Source: STD2-77 sp964503935
Lineage (GTDB): Bacteria > Patescibacteriota > Minisyncoccia > JAHIHE01 > JAGLIN01
DNA: 6,532 bases
Assembly: GCA_964503935.1 (NCBI GenBank)
Contig: CAZDCJ010000050.1
Span: 1-6,532 of the forward strand
Direction: 5' to 3'
Shown: positions 1 through 4,284 of the stretch, one piece after another
How the letters are laid out: each line of letters begins with the position of its first letter
Numbering within the stretch: position 1 is the stretch's first letter
Translations under genes and position numbers: made by a program
Notes under the pieces: model-generated
What the model was told of the DNA's origin: nothing
Databases searched by the model: none
The model's input: the letters and a program-made list of their open reading frames with translations, nothing else

Positions 1-10
1 GATTCAAGCC

Positions 11-39
11 TTGACCTATCTTCCAAGAGCATATAATAT
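11..39 (+). promoter_or_regulatory. Promoter for the tRNA-Thr gene
   Basis: A TTGACC -35 element lies at 11-16. A perfect TATAAT lies at 32-37 (15-nt spacer), and an overlapping TAATAT at 34-39 gives the preferred 17-nt spacer. Transcription would start near 44-46, leaving a leader of about 38 nt to be trimmed from the tRNA 5' end. The call rests on consensus match and position only. Confidence 0.6.
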
Positions 40-82
40 GTATGTGCAAGCCTTCTTCGCATCTGCATGTTTTGATTTTTCA

Positions 83-155
83 GCCATCTTAGCTCAGTTG
101 GTAGAGCGGCGGTATCGTAAACCGCAGGTCGTCGGTCCGATCCCGACAGATGGCT
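83..155 (+). tRNA. tRNA-Thr (anticodon CGT, reads ACG)
   Basis: A full cloverleaf can be drawn with every stem base paired. The acceptor is GCCATCT/AGATGGC (83-89/148-154), the D-stem GCTC/GAGC with loop AGTTGGTA, the anticodon stem GCGGT/ACCGC with 7-nt loop ATCGTAA, the variable region 5 nt, and the T-stem GTCGG/CCGAC. The anticodon CGT sits at 116-118. The discriminator is T155, and CCA is not encoded (the next bases are CAT), so the 3' end must be added by a CCA-adding enzyme. Two oddities: the T-loop is TCCGATC, so position 55 is C (base 137) instead of the usual U that becomes pseudouridine, and positions 32 and 38 are both A. The intact stems, promoter and terminator suggest a working gene. 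Threonine identity follows from the anticodon. Confidence 0.93.
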
Positions 156-171
156 CATTTTTGTCTCATAT

Positions 172-197
172 CAGCCCTTCGTGGGCTGTCTTATTTT
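172..197 (+). terminator. Intrinsic terminator after tRNA-Thr
   Basis: A 6-bp stem, CAGCCC (172-177) with GGGCTG (183-188), closes a TTCGT loop and is followed by the T-rich tail TCTTATTTT. It lies 17 nt beyond the tRNA and ends that unit before the next promoter. Confidence 0.75.
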
Positions 198-237
198 GCC
201 TTCCGTCGGGTCCAGCCCTGTATCTTTCCTGGGAACA

Positions 238-266
238 TTGTCCGCCTCGGCTTATTAGGGTAGAAT
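238..266 (+). promoter_or_regulatory. Promoter for the 102-aa hypothetical gene
   Basis: TTGTCC (238-243) and TAGAAT (261-266) are separated by exactly 17 nt. The predicted start is near 273, giving a leader of about 47 nt before the ATG at 320. It follows directly on the tRNA terminator, as expected for an independent unit. Confidence 0.6.
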
Positions 267-319
267 ATACATCGGATTATCTGGAGGGAAAACTGGTGTG
301 CAAAACGAGGTAAACAAAA

Positions 320-628
320 ATGATGAAGAGAAAGGAAGAAAAAAAGACCGGAAACCTTTGCCGGTCGCCGGAAACGATAGCCGGTTGGATCGTGGAGATG
401 TTCGCCGAGGATATCCTGGCTCTCCGGGATGATGTTCCGGGCGAAAGGATAGAAGTCTGGCTCGGCGTCGATCCGTTCATCGCGCAGAATATGGCAGGAT
501 GGATCCGCGCTTATATAAGAAGCCGGGCGGAGCCGGAGGAGGCTGGCGAATATTACGAAGTAGTCTTGGAGACGAAGCAGAGGGAAAAATATAAAGACAG
601 TCACTACGTCTATGTGGTAAGGAAATAA
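320..628 (+). CDS. Hypothetical small charged protein (102 aa)
   Basis: I do not recognise this protein. It has a Lys/Glu-rich N-terminus (residues 2-9), a stretch around residues 18-36 that could form an amphipathic helix, and a Tyr-rich, strand-like C-terminus (YYEVVLET near 78-85, HYVYVVRK at the end). There is no signal peptide, membrane segment or metal-binding motif; one Cys is present, at residue 14. Two adjacent ATGs (320 and 323) are possible starts. The SD-like GAGG at 307-310 lies 9 nt before the first, which is why 320 is preferred. It has its own promoter (238-266) and terminator (684-716), so it is probably monocistronic and cytoplasmic. Codon use looks like that of the neighbouring housekeeping genes, which favours a real gene. 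Confidence 0.75.
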   Translation: MMKRKEEKKTGNLCRSPETIAGWIVEMFAEDILALRDDVPGERIEVWLGVDPFIAQNMAGWIRAYIRSRAEPEEAGEYYEVVLETKQREKYKDSHYVYVVRK

Positions 629-683
629 GACTCAGCCGAAATAAATATCAAAAGGCCGTATAGCGTGTGATATGAAAAATTTT

Positions 684-716
684 AAGTCCATTCTTTTTTG
701 AGGACTTTCTTTTTTT
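684..716 (+). terminator. Intrinsic terminator after the 102-aa gene
   Basis: AAGTCC (684-689) pairs with GGACTT (702-707) across a 12-nt T-rich loop, followed by TCTTTTTTT. The stem is short but the U-tract is strong. It lies about 55 nt after the stop codon and just before the next promoter. Confidence 0.7.
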
Positions 717-734
717 GTCTCGGATGTGGGCGAA

Positions 735-762
735 TTGACAAATCCGCATAATCATGCATAAT
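735..762 (+). promoter_or_regulatory. Promoter of the two-gene hypothetical operon
   Basis: A perfect -35 TTGACA (735-740) is followed after 16 nt by CATAAT (757-762). GCATAAT occurs twice, at 746-752 and 756-762; only the second has proper spacing. The predicted start is near 769, giving a leader of about 67 nt ending in a strong SD. This is the best -35 match in the window. Confidence 0.7.
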
Positions 763-820
763 ACGGGGTTATCCTGCAAAAAGGGTAATCTTTCCGCGCC
801 ATCGAGGAGCGGAGTGGAAA

Positions 821-826
821 AGGAGG
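821..826 (+). promoter_or_regulatory. Strong Shine-Dalgarno AGGAGG for the gene at 836
   Basis: AGGAGG (running on into further G's) lies 9 nt before ATG 836. This fixes that start over the in-frame ATG at 854, and shows that this genome uses a canonical SD at normal distance. That matters for judging the displaced SDs at 1531 and 4878. Confidence 0.8.
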
Positions 827-835
827 GGGGCGAGA

Positions 836-1495
836 ATGACAAGGATAGGGAGTATGAAAAAAAGTCTATCAGATCTTTTAGAAGGCGTATCGGATGTACT
901 CAAGGATTTGAGGACAGAAGGTGTAATCATCCGGGACTCTATAAACGAAAAAGAGGCGGCTTATCTCGATGCTGTCGGCATACGAGATACTGGAGGGCCT
1001 GATAGTCTTCGTAAGAATATTGAGCTAGTGTGGAGGCTGGAACAGTACTGCGGATGGCGGAATCTGGCGACGAATTTTTTCTGCTGTTTCGCTATCGGCT
1101 GGCTCTTCATGATGAATTCCGGATGGGTCGGAGATGAGTATGCGGCAGTTATGGCAAGCTTGGCATGGTATCCTGTCGTGCTGCTCTCTTTCTGCTACAC
1201 AGGAAGAGGGTTAGCCGACTTCAATATCTTGCTGAGCGCTGACCGGAATTCTCTATTGAGCCACGACCCTATCTACGAAGCTTTTCCGCTCCGTTGGTGG
1301 GTCGCAGGGAAAGCGCTGGCATGGGCGACGGTCATAGTGTTGTGCTATCTCAGCGATATGGTTCCGCTGATCCGTATCTTCGTGGCAGGCATCCTCATTG
1401 TCTCGGGTGCGGGAATGCTTTTAAGAGGCAAGATAGCCGGTGCGAAGTTCCTTGCGGACGAAGGCTTTCCGAAAAGGGAGACCAGGTACGAATAA
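836..1495 (+). CDS. Hypothetical four-helix inner-membrane protein (219 aa)
   Basis: I do not recognise the family. The first ~75 residues are soluble and charged, with a likely helical segment (residues 8-28) and no signal peptide. Four hydrophobic segments follow, at about residues 76-95, 102-121, 154-173 and 176-196, with a polar loop at 122-152 (containing DRNSLLSHDP) between helices 2 and 3. Both ends would lie on the same side, probably the cytoplasm, since the tail after helix 4 is Lys/Arg-rich. Trp and Cys are frequent in and around the helices. The start is fixed by AGGAGG at 821-826. It is the first gene of a two-gene unit reaching the terminator at 2062, and its stop codon lies within a small intercistronic hairpin. 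A membrane role is supported by hydrophobicity only; no transporter or enzyme motif is visible. Confidence 0.8.
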   Translation: MTRIGSMKKSLSDLLEGVSDVLKDLRTEGVIIRDSINEKEAAYLDAVGIRDTGGPDSLRKNIELVWRLEQYCGWRNLATNFFCCFAIGWLFMMNSGWVGDEYAAVMASLAWYPVVLLSFCYTGRGLADFNILLSADRNSLLSHDPIYEAFPLRWWVAGKALAWATVIVLCYLSDMVPLIRIFVAGILIVSGAGMLLRGKIAGAKFLADEGFPKRETRYE

Positions 1496-1510
1496 GGGAG
1501 CGGGTATTCG
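1489..1510 (+). other. Intercistronic stem-loop overlapping a stop codon
   Basis: CGAATA (1489-1494) and TATTCG (1505-1510) form a perfect 6-bp inverted repeat around a purine-rich 10-nt loop. The stem includes the TAA (1493-1495) of the upstream membrane-protein gene. There is no U-tract, so it is not a terminator; it could affect translation or mRNA stability between the two cistrons. Confidence 0.35.
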
Positions 1511-1521
1511 AGGCAATAAAC

Positions 1522-1545
1522 ATGGAAAGAAGGAGGGTCCCCTGA
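1522..1545 (+). CDS. Possible 7-codon leader peptide MERRRVP
   Basis: ATG 1522 has an SD-like GAGG (1510-1513) 8 nt upstream and opens a frame of seven codons ending at TGA 1543-1545. Codons 4 and 5 are AGG AGG, and these same bases form the only good SD for the following gene. The stop lies 8 nt before ATG 1554. This geometry would suit termination followed by re-initiation, but so short a frame can arise by chance. Confidence 0.25.
   Translation: MERRRVP
1531..1537 (+). promoter_or_regulatory. Displaced Shine-Dalgarno upstream of the gene at 1554
   Basis: AGGAGGG ends 16 nt before ATG 1554, well beyond the normal 5-10 nt. No ATG, GTG or TTG in the gene's frame lies at the proper distance; the in-frame codons there are CTG 1542, ATC 1545, ATA 1548 and ATA 1551. 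The start is therefore uncertain by up to four codons. Confidence 0.5.
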
Positions 1546-1553
1546 TCATAATA

Positions 1554-2033
1554 ATGTCGCAGGTGATACCGCGCGTGGTGGAGACGAGGGGATATGCGCG
1601 TTACGATGTTTTTCTGGCCGTCCGCCGGCTCAAAGAGACGATAGGATACGCCAAGGGAGAAAAAAAGTATTTTTCCAATGAGTTGGGGAAAGGCCAGGCG
1701 GAAGAGATGATGAGGGAGATATTTCTACCCAATCTGCATTATTCCATTGCGAAGATGGTCGGGGGTAGCGATGTTCCGTCGTCCGAATCATACATCCTTA
1801 TGCGTATTCCGGGCGTATATGATAGCGGCAGCATGGAGTATGCCGATGCCAAGACACTCATCTCGTTCCTGAGAAAGGAGATCGAAGGCCTTATCAAAGA
1901 ACTCAAGGATCAGAAGGTAGAGGCACAGCTAGTGTTCATGGTCAGGAAGACAACGGAGGGATATGATATCCTCGTCCAGTGGAACAACGAATCTGCCGAT
2001 ATAATAATGCTGCCGGATTTCAATGTAGGATAA
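1554..2033 (+). CDS. Hypothetical soluble protein (159 aa)
   Basis: I do not recognise this protein. It has no signal peptide or membrane segment. Visible features are a basic N-terminal third with GYAKGEKKYF near residues 31-40, a Ser/Tyr/Gly-rich middle (70-95), a long charged helix at about 98-121, and two strand-like hydrophobic runs (AQLVFMV near 124-130, YDILVQW near 137-143). ATG 1554 is the first standard start in frame downstream of the preceding gene, 58 nt after its stop. Starting further upstream would overlap that gene and add residues unlike the rest. The SD is displaced (16 nt), so initiation may be at a non-AUG codon or coupled to the small frame at 1522. It is the second gene of the unit that begins at the 735 promoter and ends at the 2062 terminator, so it may work with the membrane protein, but nothing in the sequence shows how. 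Confidence 0.75.
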   Translation: MSQVIPRVVETRGYARYDVFLAVRRLKETIGYAKGEKKYFSNELGKGQAEEMMREIFLPNLHYSIAKMVGGSDVPSSESYILMRIPGVYDSGSMEYADAKTLISFLRKEIEGLIKELKDQKVEAQLVFMVRKTTEGYDILVQWNNESADIIMLPDFNVG

Positions 2034-2061
2034 GAAAAAGAAACCCGTGCAGTATGATTAC

Positions 2062-2093
2062 AGACCCGTTTAATCTTTCGGGTCTTTTATTTT
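2062..2093 (+). terminator. Intrinsic terminator of the two-gene operon
   Basis: A 7-bp stem, AGACCCG (2062-2068) with CGGGTCT (2079-2085), has a 10-nt AT-rich loop and is followed by TTTATTTT. It lies 29 nt after the stop codon and immediately before the prfB promoter. This is the clearest terminator in the window. Confidence 0.88.
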
Positions 2094-2098
2094 GTCTT

Positions 2099-2127
2099 TT
2101 GGGATGGAAGAGGATTTATGGTATAAT
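2099..2127 (+). promoter_or_regulatory. prfB promoter with extended -10, positioned for a leaderless mRNA
   Basis: TTGGGA (2099-2104) and a perfect TATAAT (2122-2127) are spaced by 17 nt. TGG directly before the hexamer forms a TGn extended -10. The usual start, seven bases past the -10, falls on A2134, the A of the prfB ATG. No SD exists between promoter and start. Confidence 0.78.
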
Positions 2128-2133
2128 GCCCTC

Positions 2134-3220
2134 ATGAAAGAAACTATAGAAAAAATCGAGGATCTCCGGAGCAGGATCGCTTCCGTAAGCGACCGTCTTT
2201 GACTTAGATGCGCGGGAAAAAGAAATCTGGGAGCTTGAATCCGCGAGCCAGGAAGAGGGGTTCTGGAATGAGCCCGAGAAGGCAGGGAAGGTCATGCAAA
2301 AGATCGAGAACGGCAGGGAGACCGTAGCTTTTTGGCGCGGTCTGGAAGAGGAGGTCGGGGGCCTCCTGGAGATGGCGGAGCTGGCCGAGAGCGAGGAAGA
2401 TGCGGACTTGGAGCAGGAAGTCGAGGAAACATACGCCGAAATCGAGAAGAATTTCACCCGGAACGAATTCCGCATCTACATGAGCGGCAAATATGACGAG
2501 TCCAACGCGGTCGTGACGATCCGTGCGGGCGCGGGCGGGGTAGATGCGCAGGACTTCGCGGAGATGCTCCTCCGGATGTATCTCCGATATGCGGAAAGGA
2601 AAAATTATAAGACGGAAATCATCCACGACTCGCGGGGCGAGGAGGCCGGTATCAAGAGCGCGACTTTCAAGGTACGAGGAAAATACGCCTACGGATATCT
2701 CAAGAACGAGGCAGGTGTGCACCGGCTGGTGCGCCTTTCGCCTTTCAATGCCGACAGCCTCAGGCAGACGTCGTTTGCTTCCGTCGAAGTCCTGCCGGAA
2801 ATGGTGGACAGCGGCGAGGTAGAGATCAAGGACGAGGAGATCCGCATCGATACTTATCGTTCTAGCGGTGCCGGCGGGCAGCACGTCAACAAGACCGATT
2901 CGGCGGTGCGCATTACACATATCCCTACAGGAATCGTGGTTGCTTGCCAGAACGAAAGGAGCCAGATGCAGAATAAAGAAGAGGCGATGAACATGCTTCG
3001 GGCGAAATTATACACGTTAAAGAAAGAGGAGGATGAAAAAGCGGTGCAGGGTCTTCGCGGCGAATACAAGGCGGCGGAATGGGGGAATCAGATCCGGTCG
3101 TATGTCCTCCACCCGTACAAGATGGTGAAGGACCATCGCACCAAGCTGGAGACGGCGCAGACGGAAGAGGTGCTCGACGGGGATATCGAGGCTTTCATCG
3201 AGGCGAGACTGAAGAGCTGA
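2134..3220 (+). CDS. prfB: Peptide chain release factor 2 (RF2), programmed +1 frameshift
   Basis: RF2 releases finished proteins at UGA and UAA codons by entering the ribosomal A site. The gene is read as 2134-2199, then, after a +1 shift skipping T2200, as 2201-3220, giving 361 aa; E. coli RF2 has 365. Domain 1 (about residues 1-100) is acidic and helical and contains FWNEPEKA. The stop-codon recognition tripeptide SPF, which marks RF2 rather than RF1, is at 202-204. The catalytic GGQ, in SGAGGQHVNKTDSAVR, is at 247-249. The family C-terminus includes RSYVLHPYKMVKDHRT. The zero-frame TGA at codon 23 ends a 22-residue peptide unless the ribosome shifts, so RF2 shortage raises RF2 synthesis. 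The start is ATG 2134 because everything upstream is the promoter. It is followed, after an accessory insertion, by ftsE-ftsX. The missing SD-like stimulator before the shift site is the odd point. Confidence 0.97.
2197..2203 (+). promoter_or_regulatory. Programmed +1 ribosomal frameshift site CTT TGA C
   Basis: The heptamer matches the shift site conserved in bacterial prfB genes: leucyl-tRNA on CTT slips to TTT and the next codon read is GAC. TGA occupies 2200-2202, and the long RF2 frame continues from 2201. In E. coli an SD-like AGGGGG sits three bases before CTT; here the same positions (2188-2193) read AGCGAC, so that stimulator is absent. Confidence 0.95.
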
Positions 3221-3262
3221 TCTATGCTGGAGTAGCGGAATTTACCCTGGCAGGCCAGGACC

Positions 3263-3290
3263 TTGTTCCGTGCGTATTTAGGAACATAAT
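3263..3290 (+). promoter_or_regulatory. Candidate promoter with overlapping operator-like inverted repeat
   Basis: TTGTTC (3263-3268) and CATAAT (3285-3290) are spaced by 16 nt, the same spacing and -10 hexamer as the promoter at 735-762. The predicted start is near 3297. A perfect inverted repeat, TGTTCC (3264-3269) and GGAACA (3281-3286), with an 11-nt spacer overlaps both promoter elements, as a repressor site would. It would drive the membrane-protein pair. Confidence 0.4.
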
Positions 3291-3297
3291 TAACGGC

Positions 3298-3334
3298 ATG
3301 GGACAACCGCGCAGGTTGGAACCTGCTACCCCAT
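3298..3334 (+). other. Structured RNA element between prfB and the membrane-protein pair
   Basis: GCAGGT (3311-3316) pairs with ACCTGC (3321-3326) around a TGGA loop. An outer stem ATGGG (3298-3302) with CCCAT (3330-3334) can enclose it. A competing helix, CAACC (3304-3308) with GGTTG (3314-3318), uses the same GGTT bases. A loose T-rich stretch follows (3334-3352). It could be the prfB terminator, a 5' leader structure of the next gene, or a switch between the two; the sequence does not decide. Confidence 0.45.
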
Positions 3335-3366
3335 TTGCTATTCTATTTTTAACTTAATTTATCGTC

Positions 3367-3387
3367 ATGCAAATCAAAAGCTGGCAT
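3367..3387 (+). repeat. 21-nt direct repeat at the 5' ends of paralogues A and B
   Basis: The first 21 nt of gene A, encoding MQIKSWH, are identical at every base to 3775-3795 at the start of gene B, synonymous positions included. The copies are 408 nt apart. Confidence 0.9.
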
Positions 3388-3741
3388 CTGGCGCTCGTGG
3401 GCCTGTTCTTCTACATCGTGTCCGTGATGTTCGCGCTGGGAAAGGCCGATCCGGATATCACTCTCGGGAAATATGCGGCCGGACTCTTTCGCGTGGCCGG
3501 GGAGGACTGCATTTATCTCCTGCCCCTCCTCCTTTCCATGCTGTCTCTTCAGACGGGAAAAGCGAGGAAATTCGGGGCGATACTCGCCATCCTTACGGGC
3601 TTCCTGGTCACCGTGGCGCTCCTTTATACCATCTTTTCCTATCAGAAGAGTTTCCCGATGGATTCCGCCGCATTCATCCTGTCTTCGCTCTTCCTCACTT
3701 CTGCCGGAATGATATTCTTCTGGGCGGAGAATAAGAAGTGA
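3367..3741 (+). CDS. Small four-helix membrane protein, tandem paralogue A (124 aa)
   Basis: I do not recognise the family. The protein is almost entirely hydrophobic, with predicted membrane helices at about 8-25, 46-62, 68-91 and 101-119 and short loops between them. It begins with MQIKSWH and ends with SAGMIFFWAENKK; the next gene shares both ends. The basic C-terminus suggests the tail is cytoplasmic. No enzyme or transporter motif is visible. ATG 3367 has no SD; the leader from the candidate promoter at 3263 would be about 70 nt and structured. The start is supported by the identical start in paralogue B. GC content is about 54% by hand count, like prfB and ftsE. The gap to paralogue B is 33 nt with no terminator, so the pair is probably cotranscribed. 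Confidence 0.75.
   Translation: MQIKSWHLALVGLFFYIVSVMFALGKADPDITLGKYAAGLFRVAGEDCIYLLPLLLSMLSLQTGKARKFGAILAILTGFLVTVALLYTIFSYQKSFPMDSAAFILSSLFLTSAGMIFFWAENKK
3718..3738 (+). repeat. 21-nt direct repeat at the 3' ends of paralogues A and B
   Basis: The 21 nt encoding the FWAENKK end of gene A are identical to 4117-4137 in gene B. Gene A stops right after this block; gene B continues for 11 more residues. The copies are 399 nt apart. Confidence 0.9.
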
Positions 3742-3774
3742 AAGGTCGCAGCTGCTAAGAAATAATAAAAAGAT

Positions 3775-4173
3775 ATGCAAATCAAAAGCTGGCATTGGGC
3801 GTCTTTGGGAATATTGTTTTTATTTTCTCCTACCTTGAGCGTGCTTATGTCCGATTTCATACTGTGCGGAAAATTTTGTTCGGCGGACGACCAAAGCGCA
3901 ACTGCTATAATCCTGATTTATATGCTGCTCGCTTATTTGATTTTTGTCTCTTCCCTAAGACATGAAAAGACAGCGAAAATCGCCGCTATCTTAGATATGT
4001 TGGCGGGAATCTGGATAACGTTATCATGCTTGGAATTTTCCGCATATCGGGGAGATTTTGATTGGAATTTGTCGCTTCTGTCTTCTATATTCTTTCTCTC
4101 TGCCGGCAGCACCTTTTTCTGGGCGGAGAATAAGAAGGCCGGAGAGGGGTTCGGACAAACCGTCCGTAAATAA
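3775..4173 (+). CDS. Small four-helix membrane protein, tandem paralogue B (132 aa)
   Basis: This is a paralogue of the preceding protein. It has the same MQIKSWH start, a matching third-helix entry (KTAKIAAIL against KARKFGAIL), and the same SAGxxFFWAENKK end, then an 11-residue polar tail ending in TVRK. Predicted helices lie at about 8-27, 42-61, 68-88 and 99-117. The first loop contains CGKFC (31-35), absent from paralogue A, so a disulfide or metal site is conceivable. Outside the ends the two proteins are strongly diverged. Base composition also differs: about 43% GC by hand count against about 54% for A. There is no clear SD before ATG 3775 (only a weak AAGA further upstream). No terminator follows; the downstream spacer is AT-rich. 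Function is unknown; a paired or heteromeric membrane complex is possible but unproven. Confidence 0.75.
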   Translation: MQIKSWHWASLGILFLFSPTLSVLMSDFILCGKFCSADDQSATAIILIYMLLAYLIFVSSLRHEKTAKIAAILDMLAGIWITLSCLEFSAYRGDFDWNLSLLSSIFFLSAGSTFFWAENKKAGEGFGQTVRK

Positions 4174-4251
4174 TCTAAAATTATTATTTACTGGAATTAA
4201 GGCTTAAAATCAAGCAAAAATAAGATGCTACCCCAAAATAAATTTATGATG

Positions 4252-4257
4252 TATAAT
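4252..4257 (+). promoter_or_regulatory. Candidate -10 element (TATAAT) for the NrdD-fragment gene
   Basis: A perfect TATAAT lies in the AT-rich spacer 4174-4284. No convincing -35 exists 16-18 nt upstream (TACCCC there). CCCCA (4231-4235) and TGGGG (4257-4261) form an inverted repeat around it. If used, transcription starts near 4264, which rules out the in-frame ATGs at 4225, 4246 and 4249 and leaves a leader of about 20 nt before ATG 4285. The rest of the spacer shows no other feature. Confidence 0.4.
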
Positions 4258-4284
4258 GGGGATACGCATAAAGAAGAGATGAGC

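Noticed and set aside
11..313. 100-codon open frame from a TTG start across the tRNA region
   Set aside because: It runs through the tRNA-Thr gene, its promoter and its terminator; the translation is low-complexity shadow sequence and there is no SD.
791..820. TTTCC/GGAAA and CCGC/GCGG pairings near the SD of the gene at 836
   Set aside because: They are short, mutually exclusive and leave the SD itself free, so there is no convincing regulatory structure.
2134..2202. 22-codon prfB 5' frame with in-frame TGA read as a pseudogene or sequencing error
   Set aside because: CTT TGA C is the known programmed frameshift site of prfB, and the downstream frame is complete RF2, so the stop is regulatory.
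2134..2202. UGA recoded as glycine (code 25)
   Set aside because: TGA ends prfB and the 124-aa membrane gene at natural ends, and the prfB TGA is bypassed by a +1 shift, not read through in frame.
3324..4235. 10-mer tgctacccca at 3324-3333 and 4226-4235 flanking the membrane-gene pair, as possible insertion-site repeats
   Set aside because: Several 10-base matches are expected by chance in 6.5 kb, and no terminal inverted repeats or transposase accompany them.
4225..4284. Upstream in-frame start ATG 4225 for the NrdD fragment
   Set aside because: The frame 4225-4284 runs through a TATAAT element and is AT-rich with no SD before 4225; ATG 4285 has a purine-rich SD at 6 nt.
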